Positions 1 through 9,766 are shown, counted from the stretch's first letter. The stretch is 64,000 nucleotides of DNA from Methylobacterium dankookense (GCF_902141855.1 NZ_CABFVH010000013.1:1-64000), one strand, 5' to 3'. Made by a program: numbers and translations. Notes: a model not told the origin generated them from the sequence alone.

Positions 1-117
1 GGTGGACTGCACCGGATCGACGAGGCGGGCGAACTGCTTGGGCATGCTCTCGCGCGAGGCCGGCCACAGCCGCGTGCCGGAGCCGCCGCACAGGATCACG
101 GGTAGAACAAAACTCAT
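1..117 (-). CDS. manC: mannose-1-phosphate guanylyltransferase, N-terminus only (cut by window edge)
   Basis: Thirty-nine codons read leftwards off the window edge from an ATG at 117. The start [19 protein letters not shown] and the following SRESMPKQF are the nucleotidyl-transferase signature (GGSGTRLWP, then PKQF) of ManC/AlgA/XanB enzymes. These make GDP-mannose from GTP and mannose-1-phosphate in the cytoplasm. The neighbouring genes encode a GDP-mannose 3,5-epimerase homologue and a phosphomannomutase, which fits a GDP-sugar supply block for exopolysaccharide or capsule. The body of the gene lies outside the window, so whether a C-terminal isomerase domain is present cannot be seen. Confidence 0.85.
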   Translation of the reverse strand, partial: MSFVLPVILCGGSGTRLWPASRESMPKQFARLVDPVQST

Positions 118-499
118 ATCTAACATATTCAGTCGCCACCCAAGCACACATTAGTCATGGACTGATGCTTATCTAGTGTCTCATGGTATTAATTTGCGTA
201 AATTCAAGCCATTGCGCTGTATAACAAATTAAAACGAAACGACCATATTCTTTGAGCACTTCATGTAAGGAATCTATTAAATTCCGATACTTTTAAGTAG
301 CTGACCCACAGTACACATTGCCAATCTATAATCTGCCAAACCTTCAGGCGCAAGCTTGAGATCAAGCTCGCGCCTTGAGGCTCTAATCACATATAATAAT
401 CATGTCTATATTTTACAGTCAAATATTGCGCTGCTCTTAATTTACGTTTGCGCAAATTTTAGAACAGCGATTTTGACGAAATAGTGATAGCTATTCCTA
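118..499. other. AT-rich intergenic region, no gene supported
   Basis: This stretch separates two minus-strand genes and is much richer in A/T than the rest of the window. A short plus-strand reading frame that begins near 484 runs antisense through the epimerase gene and has no family resemblance. I see no RNA gene or clear terminator with a T-run. It probably carries the promoter of manC, but no motif is convincing. Confidence 0.5.
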
Positions 500-1465
500 T
501 CAACTATTGGCCCGCACTCGCCCTTCAATCCATGCGTATGTCCGTTCTAGACCTTTTATTAGAGGTTCTGAGGGCGACCAATCCAGTTTCTTGCGTATTA
601 AATTATTATCTGAGTTACGACCTCGAACACCAATGGGCCCTGGAATATGGTTCTTATGCAGACGTTTACCAGCAATTTCGCTCACAATGTCCACTAGTTG
701 GTTGATTGTTACCATCTCTTCGGAGCCGATGTTCACCGGCCCCTCAAAGTCGGACCGTAGAAGTCGGATTGTGCCTTCGAGACATTGGTCTATGTATAAA
801 AAAGAGCGAGTTTGGTTGCCGTCACCCCAAATATCGATGGACTCGCCGGAGCGTGCCGAGGCCACTTTTCGGCAAATCGCGGCCGGAGCCTTCTCTTTTC
901 CTCCAGTCCATGTTCCTTCGGGACCAAAAATATTGTGATACCGCGCAACTCTGCACCGCATATTATAATTGCGGTTGAATGAAAGATACAAACGCTCACT
1001 GAAGAGCTTCTCCCATCCGTACTCACTGTCGGGGGCTGCAGGATATGCAGAGTCTTCCACACAGTTCGGATTTTCAGGATCTTCCTGATTGTGAGCCGGA
1101 TACATGCATGCCGAGGAAGAATAAAATATATTTCTATTCTGTCTTTTTCTTAATGCTTCAATCATATTAAGGTTTATTAACGCTGAATTATGCATGATAT
1201 CTGCATCATGCTCGCCCGTAAATATGTACCCGGCGCCGCCCATATCTGCAGCCAGCTGATACACCTCGTCAAACTTGCGATCTACTACTGATCGACAAAA
1301 ATTTCCATCTCGCAGATCGCCAATAACAAAATCATCGGCGGCTGTTTCTGCATGCTCATTGAATTTTAGGTCAACACCTCTAACCCAAAAGCCCTCAGCC
1401 TTCAGACGCTTGACGAGATGCCCCCCGATAAAACCACCTGCTCCGCATACTAAAGCTGTGCGCAT
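500..1465 (-). CDS. GDP-mannose 3,5-epimerase homologue (extended SDR)
   Basis: A 321-residue extended short-chain dehydrogenase/reductase. The Rossmann motif GAGGFIGGHL lies at the N-terminus, SSSACMYP in the middle, and the YxxxK pair is YGWEK. Several segments closely match plant GDP-mannose 3,5-epimerase as I remember it: AADMGGAGYI, the serine-cysteine motif before MYP, HNIFGPEGTWTGGKEKAPAA, WGDGNQTRSFLYID, and HIPGPIGVRGRNSDN. That enzyme converts GDP-D-mannose to GDP-L-galactose or GDP-L-gulose through a keto intermediate. Bases AGGAG six nucleotides before the second in-frame ATG favour MRTALVCGAG as the start over MRMRTAL. It sits beside manC and a phosphomannomutase. GC content is lower than the window average, suggesting transfer. 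Confidence 0.8.
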   Translation of the reverse strand: MRTALVCGAGGFIGGHLVKRLKAEGFWVRGVDLKFNEHAETAADDFVIGDLRDGNFCRSVVDRKFDEVYQLAADMGGAGYIFTGEHDADIMHNSALINLNMIEALRKRQNRNIFYSSSACMYPAHNQEDPENPNCVEDSAYPAAPDSEYGWEKLFSERLYLSFNRNYNMRCRVARYHNIFGPEGTWTGGKEKAPAAICRKVASARSGESIDIWGDGNQTRSFLYIDQCLEGTIRLLRSDFEGPVNIGSEEMVTINQLVDIVSEIAGKRLHKNHIPGPIGVRGRNSDNNLIRKKLDWSPSEPLIKGLERTYAWIEGRVRANS

Positions 1466-1471
1466 TCTCAT

Positions 1472-2066
1472 CTCCTGCGATTAGGCTCCGGCTAACGCTG
1501 TGTGAAGATCCTGTCAAGTTTCAAGTATTGCGTAGGGCGATTTTAAATATAACGGCGAATTTAGGCAATGCGCTGGTATATGTTCTGATATATTATAAAT
1601 TTATTTCCACATGTGCGAGGGCTATAGTGGTGAATTTCCTCCTCGAAAAAAGTCTTTTCATCATTCAGCATCGCACTCTGCACATAAAACCTCGCGCAAG
1701 TTGAATGAATTACAGTTATGATATTTTTATTAATTGGAGATTGATAGTCGTATATCATAGAACGCCTTTGCTATAGACTGATTAGATGGGTGGCACCGTC
1801 TTAATATTGAAAGTTGTTAGATCAGTTGTTTTAGATAGGCGGCGATGGCTTCGCATCGGTAAGCGGACTTAAGTCGAAATTTGAATTCTATTGACTTGGC
1901 GGCGACGTGAAAAAGCATTAACAAGTCAGAAAATGGGCACCTTCGCCTGCTATACCGGTCATTGAAATCAGCTAATTCGAGTGGAGGCGGCTCGATTTGG
2001 CTGTAAAATAGAGAGCGACTGCAAATAATTTGATGGGGCCCTAGTGCCGCGGTCGAAATTCCGCAC
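1472..2066. other. AT-rich intergenic region upstream of the epimerase gene
   Basis: About 600 bases of low-GC DNA lie between the epimerase start and the end of the hybrid insertion element. A 65-codon minus-strand frame at 1561-1758 has no recognisable domain and no clear ribosome binding site, so I do not call it. The stretch should contain the epimerase promoter, but no reliable -35/-10 pair stands out. Confidence 0.5.
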
Positions 2067-2081
2067 TAGAGCTGTTCCCGG

Positions 2082-2771
2082 TCAGGTAGCGACGGCCAAG
2101 TCGTTCTCGGAGCTGGCTGCGGCGAGGTAGTTGCGGCACTCCTGCGGCGTGAGGCGCGTGAAGGCCTGACGGATCGCCGCCCAGAGATCTGGGATCGTGC
2201 GAGCGGCCGCGCTGCGCAACAGCGCCTTCAGCTTTGCGAAAACCTGCTCGATCGGGTTGAAATCAGGACTGTAGGACGGGAGGTAGAGCAGCCGCGCTCC
2301 TGCGGCCTCGATCGCATCCTGCACGCCGGCGACCTTGTGGGCTGGCAGGTTGTCCATGACGACGATGTCGCCGGGCTGCAGCACCGGGACCAAGGTCTCG
2401 GTGGCTCCCGTCGGACCAGCCTCGCGCCCGACCCTCTCGCGATCGGCCAGGGTCAAGGCATGAGCCAGCCGCTCGAACACGACTGCTTCGGCCCAACGCA
2501 GGAACCAGCGGTACACCGTTCCCCAAGGTGGGAAGTCGAGCGGCAGGTGACGCCAGGCGCAGCCGGTGCGCAGGACGTACAGGATGCCGTCGAGCACGGC
2601 GCGCTGCGACCAGAGCCACGGGCGACCGGTCCGGGCAGGCGCGGGCAGCAGCGGGGCGAGCACGGCCCATTCGGCATCGCTCAGGCAGGTTGCATACGGC
2701 AGGGTTTCACGCGCAAGCTCGGCGCGGGCGGCAGGCGTCCACATCGGGTCTCTCGGGTGAGCATCAGACAC
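2082..2771 (-). pseudogene. hybrid transposase: IS5-type N-terminus joined in frame to IS630-type C-terminus
   Basis: The 229-residue frame is a chimera. Residues about 29-121 ([44 protein letters not shown]) are the DUF4096 region of IS5/IS427-group ORF A. From about residue 122 the sequence becomes the end of an IS630 DDE_3 domain: [42 protein letters not shown]. The last part is very close to the intact IS630 copy at 10386-11432. The joint lies near 2405-2408. The first catalytic Asp of the IS630 fold is missing, so the product should be inactive although the frame is open. Bases 2067-2082 match the right end of the other IS630 copy (TA followed by GAGCTGTTCCC). Confidence 0.85.
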
Positions 2772-2980
2772 TCTCCCAACGCCCGCGACGCCTGCCGCTC
2801 ACCAAACGCCCAAGCTTGCACACCTGTTCTGAAAACGGGGTCTTAGTAGATTAGTGTCGGTCGGACGCGGAGAGAAGGTTTGAGAGAATATGATGCGATC
2901 ATCGTTCAGGCTTCCAATGTTGCTATAATAGCTTGTGCGTTTCACAAGTTACATCTCAGCGCCGGAACAGTGGATACCTT

Positions 2981-4396
2981 ATGAGCAGCCTTAAGTTTGG
3001 TACGAGTGGCCTCCGAGGTCTTGTGACAGACCTTGTAGGGTGGCCAAGCTACGCCTACGCGAGTGCATTCTTTCGATCTGTCGCGGCTGCCAACGGAGAC
3101 TGTCGAACTGTTGTAGTAGGGCGAGATCTGCGCGACAGCAGCATGGACATCGCAGCGACTGTTGCTAACGCTGCTGCGGCGAATGGCTTCAAAGCAATTG
3201 ATTGCGGAGCGCTACCCACTCCTGCTCTCGCGCTAGAAGCAATGCGTCTACGAGCGTGCGCGATCATGGTCACCGGGAGCCACATCCCTGAAGATCGCAA
3301 TGGACTTAAATTTTATCTACCAGACGGTGAAATTACTAAAGCCGATGAAGCTGCGATCATTGGTGCCCTTGGCAAGTTCGAGATTGATGGTCGTATCATG
3401 GAAGTTCCCGCGTCAGTGGAAACAGAAGTGTCCAAGCGGTACCTCAAACGTTACATTGATGCCTTCTCATCTGATGCCCTGTCTGGGTTGCGAATCGCCG
3501 TCTATCAGCAGAGTTCCGTTGCTCGTGATCTCCTGACCGAATTACTTGCAGCGCTTGGTGCAAAAGGGGTGCCGATTGGTTGGTCAGCTACTTTCGTGCC
3601 CATCGATACCGAGGCGCATCGGCCTGAAGACGTCGATTTCATTCGAAACGTTATGGCTGGCGGTGAATTCGATGCACTTGTGACGACCGATGGTGACGCT
3701 GATAGACCTCTTGTCGCTGATGGGAAAGGCCGAATCGTAAGGGGAGACGTACTCGGAATGCTCACGGCTCGGTATCTGCGCATCGAAACAATAGTGGTAC
3801 CCGTCACGGCTGGATCGCGACTGGTACGTGCCGGAAGCTTTCGGGACGTAATTCGTACCAAGGTCGGATCTCCTTTCGTCATCGCCGGTATGGAGCATAT
3901 GAAGCAGAGCGGCCGAACATCTATTGGCGGGTTTGAAGCCAACGGTGGCTTTTTGCTCGGATCGAACATTATAATGAGCGGAGGTATACTTTGTGCACTG
4001 CCAACTCGCGATGCAATATTGCCGATTCTGGCAACCCTTGCCGCTGCGCGGTCCGGTAGTATGGCGTTGGACTGTCTCGTCTCTTCCCTTGACGTTGGCG
4101 AGACGGCAAGCGACCGACTTTCCAATATCTCATCAGAGCGAAGTGGAGCCTTACTCAAGCAACTGAGTATGATGCCAGCCGTACGGCAATTTCTCGCGCC
4201 AATTGGAATTCCGACGGCGATTAATCAACAAGATGGTATACGGATCGAACTGAACGGCGGTCGGACTATTCATTTCCGTGCGTCTGGCAATGCACCCGAA
4301 TTGCGATGCTATGCGGAGGCGAGCACAGCGGCGGAGGCGCAGGGCCTCGTCAGTTGGGGATTGGCAGCTGCGGCCGCTGCAATTAAGAGCGCCTAA
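2981..4396 (+). CDS. phosphomannomutase / phosphoglucomutase family
   Basis: A 471-residue alpha-D-phosphohexomutase. MSSLKFGTSGLRG begins the protein at an ATG; the longer frame starts only with TTG at 2933 and adds a non-conserved stretch, so the ATG is preferred. The phosphoserine loop is VTGSHIPEDRNGLKF, the metal-binding loop is DGDADRP, the sugar-specificity loop is GGFEANGGF, and the C-terminal phosphate-binding motif is RASGNAPELR. It interconverts hexose-6-phosphate and hexose-1-phosphate; given the neighbouring manC and GDP-mannose epimerase genes, mannose is the likely substrate. GC content is visibly lower than in the core genes to the right. The final codons overlap an IS5 remnant on the other strand. 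Confidence 0.88.
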   Translation: MSSLKFGTSGLRGLVTDLVGWPSYAYASAFFRSVAAANGDCRTVVVGRDLRDSSMDIAATVANAAAANGFKAIDCGALPTPALALEAMRLRACAIMVTGSHIPEDRNGLKFYLPDGEITKADEAAIIGALGKFEIDGRIMEVPASVETEVSKRYLKRYIDAFSSDALSGLRIAVYQQSSVARDLLTELLAALGAKGVPIGWSATFVPIDTEAHRPEDVDFIRNVMAGGEFDALVTTDGDADRPLVADGKGRIVRGDVLGMLTARYLRIETIVVPVTAGSRLVRAGSFRDVIRTKVGSPFVIAGMEHMKQSGRTSIGGFEANGGFLLGSNIIMSGGILCALPTRDAILPILATLAAARSGSMALDCLVSSLDVGETASDRLSNISSERSGALLKQLSMMPAVRQFLAPIGIPTAINQQDGIRIELNGGRTIHFRASGNAPELRCYAEASTAAEAQGLVSWGLAAAAAAIKSA

Positions 4397-4530
4397 CAAA
4401 ACCGTCTGATCTGGTTGAGTGTGATGAGGCTCGCAGCGAGGCTGGTGAAGGCTTGGTAGATCTCGCTGCGCCGCTCGTAGCGGACTGGCAGGCGGCGGAC
4501 GCGGTTGAACCAACCGTGGGTGCGCTCGAC
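4393..4530 (-). pseudogene. IS5-family transposase, C-terminal remnant
   Basis: Read on the minus strand, this gives about 45 codons ending in a stop, with VERTHGWFNRVRRLPVRYER followed by SEIYQAFTSLAASL and NQIRRF. This is the typical C-terminus of IS5 (IS427/IS1031-group) DDE transposases, including the final catalytic Glu. It is cut at about 4530, where the left end of the IS110 element begins, so the IS110 probably inserted into or beside an older IS5 copy. The stop overlaps the stop of the phosphomannomutase on the opposite strand. Confidence 0.8.
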
Positions 4531-4625
4531 ATGCGCTGATCGCGACCCGAGCCGGGATTGAAGGCTGCCGAGGGGGACGCGATGCGGTCTGATAGCCGCG
4601 TCCTCACCTGCATCGGAGCGCCGCC

Positions 4626-5654
4626 ATGCCCCAGTACGCCGCCCTCGACGTCTCCAACGAAGAGACCGCCCTCCACGTCATCGACGAGACCGGAGCCACG
4701 GTCTGGTGCGGTAAACGCGCCAGCGATCCAGATGTGCTTACCACGACCTTGCGGCGTCACGCTCCCGACCTCGTACGTGTCGGCCTGGAGACGGGGCCGC
4801 TCACCCCTTGGATCTACCACACCTGCAAGACGCTCGGCCTGCCCATCGTCTGCCTGGATGCGCGGCATGCGCGAGCCGCCACCGCCCCGCAGCGGAACAA
4901 GACCGATGCGCGCGACGCAGAGACACTGGCGCAACTCGTGCGCATGGGCTGGTACCGCGAGGCCCGTGTCAAAAGCTACGCCGCCCATGCCGTGCGCCAC
5001 CTCGTCGGCGCCCGCGCCCAGCTCATGGGCGTCGCGGTCGACCTGTCCAATCAGATCCGCAGCACCCTCAAGACGTTCGGCCTGATGGCCGGCAAGGGAG
5101 CAGGGCGTGCCTTCGAGATCCGGGTGCACGACCTCATCGCGGACCGTCTGACCGTCGTCGCCATCGTCGAGCCGCTTCTGGCGGCATGGCGCGCCGTGCG
5201 CGGCCAGATCGGCGTCCTGGATCGGAGGCTCATCGTCCTGGCCAAGGGCGATGCGACCTGCCGCCTGCTGATGACCTGCCCCGGCGTTGGGGTCATCGTC
5301 GCCACAAGCTTCGCGGCCGCCATCGAGGCGCCCGAACACTTCCGCCACTCACGCTCCGTGGGGGCCTATCTCGGGCTGACGCCGGTACGCCCTCAGTCCG
5401 GCGAGACCGATCGGACGGGTGGGATCTCGCGTCGCGGTGACCGGCTGATGCGGAGCTATCTGTTCGAAGCGGCAGCCAGCCTGCTAGTGCGCGTTCGACA
5501 GGACTCGGCCCTGAAGGCATGGGGACGGGCACGGGTTGAACGCATGGGGTTCAAGCACGCCGTGGTCGCGGTGGCGCGCAAGCTCGCCGTCGTGTTGCAC
5601 GCGATGTGGCGGGCGGGTACGCCGTTCCAGCCGTGGCCGACGGCCGCTGCATGA
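4626..5654 (+). CDS. IS110-family transposase
   Basis: A full-length 342-residue transposase. The N-terminal RuvC-like DEDD domain shows LDVSNEETALHV (first Asp), GLETG (Glu) and KTDARDAETLA (Asp pair). The C-terminal Transposase_20 half contains the helix-hairpin-helix CPGVGVIVATSF and the conserved Ser region GETDRTGGISRRGD. A CGGAG ribosome site lies before the ATG. IS110 elements lack classical inverted repeats, so element ends cannot be fixed from this copy alone. Non-coding DNA runs about 95 bases upstream (4531-4625) and roughly 210 bases downstream before IS21 repeats start. The frame is intact and could be active. Confidence 0.93.
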   Translation: MPQYAALDVSNEETALHVIDETGATVWCGKRASDPDVLTTTLRRHAPDLVRVGLETGPLTPWIYHTCKTLGLPIVCLDARHARAATAPQRNKTDARDAETLAQLVRMGWYREARVKSYAAHAVRHLVGARAQLMGVAVDLSNQIRSTLKTFGLMAGKGAGRAFEIRVHDLIADRLTVVAIVEPLLAAWRAVRGQIGVLDRRLIVLAKGDATCRLLMTCPGVGVIVATSFAAAIEAPEHFRHSRSVGAYLGLTPVRPQSGETDRTGGISRRGDRLMRSYLFEAAASLLVRVRQDSALKAWGRARVERMGFKHAVVAVARKLAVVLHAMWRAGTPFQPWPTAAA

Positions 5655-5867
5655 GCTGCGCGTCGCCCAAGCGCACAGGTACCGTTCATCGAGTTCCGCC
5701 GACGTGAGGCGGACAGGGGCGTCCCCGCCGGGACGCGAGCAGGGCCATCCCGGGTTGGGTCTTGCGGCCGGTGTCGTGCCGGACCGCGCGTTCGACATGG
5801 TGAGCCTCGCTTCGAGACGCATGGTGCGGCGGTCAGATGGACCGACCGCGGAAGCAATCACGATCCG

Positions 5868-5983
5868 GCGGTGACCACTCTCGTCTGACTTGACGCCTGC
5901 AACGCGATCAAACAACAATCCAGCGGTGACGTCCGAGCCGCTCGCTGCTTTCGATGCCCTTTCGGGCTGTGTAGGGCGGTGAC
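5868..5983. repeat. three GCGGTGAC repeats, left-end repeats of an IS21 element
   Basis: The octamer GCGGTGAC occurs at 5868-5875, 5923-5930 and 5976-5983, that is, at spacings of 55 and 53 bases. It lies directly upstream of an istA gene. IS21-family elements carry several repeated transposase-binding sites inside each end, so these are read as that set. The third repeat is followed by AAAACCATCCACTGG. No matching right-end copy is visible after istB near 8370-8440, which suggests the right end is lost. Confidence 0.65.
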
Positions 5984-6074
5984 AAAACCATCCACTGGAG
6001 CGTCGGCGCCGTGCTGATGCGGCCGGTATAAACGCCGGCCAGTGGAGAGGCTTTTCTGTCGAGAGGAGCCGAGG

Positions 6075-7552
6075 ATGTTCGCCGTGGAAGTCTACACGGC
6101 CGTTCGACAGTTCGTATTCATCGACGGCAACTCTCGGCGTGAGGCGGCCCGTGTGTTCGGGCTGAGCCGCGAGACGATCGCCAAGATGTGCCGGTTCTCG
6201 CTGCCGCCGGGCTACACCCGCACCAAGCCGGTCGCGAAGCCGAAGCTTGGGCCCCTGCTGCCGGTGATCGCGGCGATCCTAGAGGCGGACCGGCGCGCGC
6301 CGGTCAAGCAGCACCACACCGCCAAGCGCATCTTCGAGCGGCTGCGCGACGAGCACGGCTATGCCGGCGGCTACACGGTGGTGAAAGACCACGTGCGGGT
6401 CTGCCGGGCCCAGGGCCGGGAGACCTTCGTGCCGCTCGCCCACCCGCCCGGCGACGCCCAGGTCGACTTCGGCGAGGCGGTGGCCACGATCGGCGGCGTG
6501 CAGCGCAAGGTCCACTTCTTCTGCATGGACCTGCCGCACTCCTACGCCTGCTTCGTGAGGGTGAATCCGCGGGAGACCACCGAGGCGTTCCTCGACGCGC
6601 ACGTCGCTGCCTTCGGCTTCTTCGGCGGCGTGCCGCTGTCGATCCTGTACGACAACACCAAGATCGCGGTGGCCCGGATCTGCGGCGACGGCCAGCGCGA
6701 GCGCACGCGCGCCTTCACCGCGCTGGTCAGCCACTACCTGTTCCGCGACCGCTTCGGGCGCCCGGGCCGGGGCAACGACAAGGGCAAGGTCAAGGGCCTG
6801 GTCAAGTTCGCCCGGTCCAACTTATTGACCTCGGCCCCAGAGGCGGCCTCGTTCGAGGCGCTGAACGCCGACCTGGAGCAGCGCTGCCGGGCGCGGCAGG
6901 ACGAGCGGGCTGGGCGGCAGGCCGAGACCATCGGCACGCGGCTCGTTCCCGACCGCGCGGTCCTGTGCCCGCTGCCGGCGGTGCCGCTGGAGCCGTGCGA
7001 GACGCGGGCGGCACGCGTCTCCTCGACCGCGCTGGTGCGCTACCACGGCAACGACTACTCGGTGCCCACCGCCTACGGCTTCCGGGATGTGCTGGTGAAG
7101 GCTTCGTCGCAGAGGTCGTGATCCTGTGCGGCGGGATCGAGTTCGCCCGGCATGAACGCTGCTACGGCACCGGCGTCTTTGTGTCCGATCCGCTGCACTA
7201 CCTCGCGCTGATCGAGACCAAGCCGAACGCGCTCGACCGGGCCGCCGCGCTCCAGGGCTGGGACCTGCCCGAGGTGTTCCAGCACCTGCGCCACCTTCTG
7301 GAGGCGCGCATGGGCAACCGGGGCAAGCGCGAATTCATCCAGGTGCTGCGTCTGATGGAGGCGATGCCCAAGGACATGGTGGCCGCGGCCGCCACGGAGG
7401 CGGTCCGGCTCGGTGCGATCGGCTTCGATGCGGTCAAGCTGATCGCGCTGGCCCGGCTCGACTTGTCGGCCTATCCGCACCTGCCCAGGACCGCGGTGAG
7501 GACCACCGCGGCCGCCGACGACACCGTGCTGGTGCCGGAGGTGGCCGCATGA
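6075..7552 (+). pseudogene. istA: IS21 transposase IstA, frameshifted
   Basis: The start is MFAVEVYTAVRQFVF at an ATG preceded by GAGGAGCCGAGG. The N-terminal HTH includes SRREAARVFGLSRETIAKM. The integrase core has GDAQVDFGEA (Asp), PLSILYDNTKIAV (Asp) and GKVKGLVKFAR. The first frame stops at 7121 after GFRDVLVKASSQRS. The family sequence continues in another frame from about 7100 (GFVAEVVILCGG, then RHERCYG) to a stop at 7552. The two frames together cover a complete IstA, so a single indel near 7100 has broken the gene. Confidence 0.88.
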
Positions 7553-8368
7553 GCCCGGCGCGGGAGGAGACCACACTGGGCATCCTGCTCGCCCACCATC
7601 TCAAGCAGCTCAAGCTGCCCACGGTGCTGCGCGAGTGAGCCCAGGGCGGCCTCCCACCCGCGCTACCTGCTGCGGCTGGTCGAGCTGGAGTTGATCGACC
7701 GCGAGCGGCGTCTGGTCGAGCGCCGGATCCGGGCGGCGCGCTTCCCGGCGGTGAAGTGCCTCGACACCTTCGACTTCGCCGCGATCCCGAGCCTGAACAA
7801 GATGCTCGTGCTGGAACTGGCGCGCTGCGGCTACATCCTCGGGCGGGAGAACGTCATCGCCCTGGGCAACTCGGGCACCGGCAAGACGCACATCGCCTTG
7901 GCGCTGGGCTTGGCGGCTTGCCAGAAGGGCTTCTCGGTAACGTTCATCGCAACGGCCTCGCTGGTCAACCAGTTCCTGGAGGCCCGCGACGAGCGCCGTC
8001 TGCTGCGGCTGCAGCGCGAACTGGCGGCGGTGAAGCTGCTCATCGTCGACGAGCTCGGCTACGTGCCGCTGTCGCCGACCGGGGCGGAGTTGCTGTTCGA
8101 GGTGTTCTCCCAGCGCTACGAGCGCGGCTTGACCGTGGTGACCTCGAACCTGCCGTTCGAGGACTGGACGTCGGTTCTGGGCTCGGAGCGGCTCACCGGC
8201 GCGTTGCTCGACCGGCTGACCCACCACGTCAGCATCCTGAGCCTGAACGGCGACAGCTACCGCCTCAGATCCTCCCGCAACCGGCGCGGCCGCGCTGACG
8301 GCAGGGCGGAGCAAAACCAGGCCACCGCCGGCCACGATCCCGGGACGGGCGCGATCACGCCCACCTGA
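7549..8368 (+). pseudogene. istB: IS21 helper ATPase IstB, disrupted
   Basis: The gene begins at ATG 7549, overlapping the istA stop, with MSPAREETTLGILLAHHLKQ, but a TGA ends it after 29 codons at 7636-7638. A conserved stretch normally found there is missing. The family sequence resumes in another frame: HPRYLLRLVELELIDRERR, then the Walker A motif GNSGTGKTHIA, Walker B LLIVDELGY and TSNLPFEDW. The remaining frame can only restart from a TTG at 7691, without the N-terminus. An internal deletion plus frameshift is the simplest reading. Confidence 0.85.
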
Positions 8369-8440
8369 GCCGCGCGATCAGCCCAGAACCGCGGAAGGAG
8401 CCCCATCGAGGCCCTTCGTCGTTCAGGCCGCCAGCCGCCG

Positions 8441-8916
8441 GTGGCCTGCTTTTATTCCGCCACAGCGGCCCGGAATTGGGCCGCCCTTTACACTGGGGTG
8501 GCTGGGCTGCGCTGGACGATCGAGACCTGCCTTGGCACCCCCAAGGGTGAACTCGGCCTCGACCACTGCGAGGCGCGCTCCTGGGACGGGTGGCATCGCC
8601 ACATGACGCTGTGCATGGCCGCGCTCGCCTTCCTCGCCCGGCTGCGCGCCGAGCTGGTGCGCGTCGCCGCTGGTAAATCGAACGAAAGGAGTCCAGAGGC
8701 CGTCGTCGAGGCCGCCTGAAGCGACGTCCGCTTCGGAAACCCTCCGAGCACCTGCTGCCGCTCTCCGTCCCGAAGATCAGGCACCTGCTCGCCCGTCTCG
8801 TTCTTGCCTTCGCCCCGGTGCGCGCGGTGCTGTTGGCTTGGTCCCTCTGGCGACGACGGCATCAGGCCGCCGCACGGGCATCCCATCTGCGATCACGCCA
8901 AAAAATGCAACTGTAG
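8441..8916 (+). pseudogene. IS701-type transposase, C-terminal remnant with frameshift
   Basis: The first part, to a stop at 8719, carries GLRWTIETCLGTPKGELGLD, CEARSWDGWHRHMTL and AALAFLARLRAEL, the C-terminal signature of IS701-type DDE transposases. The tail of the same family continues in a different frame from about 8752 (LPLSVPKIRHLLARLV, then AVLLAWSLWRRRHQAAARASH) to a TAG at 8914-8916. The N-terminal two-thirds is absent. This is an old remnant next to the damaged IS21. Confidence 0.75.
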
Positions 8917-9091
8917 TGCTAAGCTAGCCCGGTATGCCTGCCGGCCTTCACCGGACCATGGCGCCAACGGCGATCTTGCTGGCGCGGCCCACCCAGAGTT
9001 GAAGATCGGAAATCCTGCAACGTGGCATTGCATCTACAGGCGTGCCAGAGCACGCCTGCTAGCTTCCCTCTGATATTGATGCTGGGGATGA

Positions 9092-9766
9092 ATGCTAGTG
9101 GACCTTTGTTGCGCTACTGAGCCGGACCGCAACCTGACGTGGCAGACGCTGCAGCCGCGCGAGGAGCGCTGGCGCGCGCTCGGCCAGCGGCCGGCCATCG
9201 CCTGGTTCACCGGTCTGTCGGGCGCCGGCAAGTCGAGCATCGCCAACGCCGTTGACCGCGCGCTGATGCGGGCCGGCCGCCACACCATGGTGCTCGACGG
9301 CGACAACCTGCGCCACGGGCTCAACCGCGACCTCGGCTTCAGCGCCGCCGATCGCACCGAGAACATCCGCCGCGCCGCCGAGACCGCCCGGCTGATGGCC
9401 GAGGCCGGCCTCGTGGTGATCGTCTCGCTGATCTCGCCCTTCCGCGAGGAGCGCGCCATGGCCCGGCGCATCGCGGGCGACGTGCCGTTCCGCGAGGTCT
9501 TCATCGACACGCCGCTCGCGGTCTGCGAGGCGCGCGACCCGAAGGGGCTCTACGACCGGGCGCGGGCGGGCAAGATCCCGGACTTCACCGGCATCTCCGC
9601 CCCCTACGAGGCGCCCGATGCGCCCGACCTCGTGATCCGCACGCAGGGGCTGACGGTGGAGGATTCGGCTGCGGTGTTATACGCAGAATTATTTAACCTT
9701 AGCGACGAGTTGCAACGGCAGGAAGACCTAATTCACGCCGACTTGAGTGCAATCTCGCGGACGTGA
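9092..9766 (+). CDS. cysC: adenylylsulfate (APS) kinase
   Basis: A 224-residue protein with one APS kinase domain from about residue 32. It has Walker [12 protein letters not shown], the substrate loop [16 protein letters not shown] followed by [21 protein letters not shown] and [20 protein letters not shown]. It phosphorylates APS to PAPS, the sulfate donor for sulfotransferases and a substrate of assimilatory reduction. The first 30 residues ([16 protein letters not shown]) resemble the linker that joins CysN to CysC in fused CysNC/NodQ proteins, so the gene may be the tail of a bifunctional enzyme whose CysN part was lost to rearrangement. GGGGA lies just upstream of the ATG. A sulfotransferase gene lies at 48874. 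GC drops in the last 25 codons. Confidence 0.88.
   Translation: MLVDLCCATEPDRNLTWQTLQPREERWRALGQRPAIAWFTGLSGAGKSSIANAVDRALMRAGRHTMVLDGDNLRHGLNRDLGFSAADRTENIRRAAETARLMAEAGLVVIVSLISPFREERAMARRIAGDVPFREVFIDTPLAVCEARDPKGLYDRARAGKIPDFTGISAPYEAPDAPDLVIRTQGLTVEDSAAVLYAELFNLSDELQRQEDLIHADLSAISRT

Larger units (their letters stand above)
5868..8368 (+). mobile_element. decayed IS21-family element (istA-istB)
   Basis: The element has left-end repeats, an istA gene broken by a frameshift and an istB gene broken by a premature stop. The ATGA overlap between istA and istB, typical of IS21, is preserved at 7549-7552. The right end was not found. Both genes are damaged, so the copy is unlikely to move on its own. 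Confidence 0.8.

Noticed and set aside
1561..1758. 65-codon minus-strand frame in the AT-rich gap
   Set aside because: No ribosome site, no recognisable domain, and frames of this length occur by chance.
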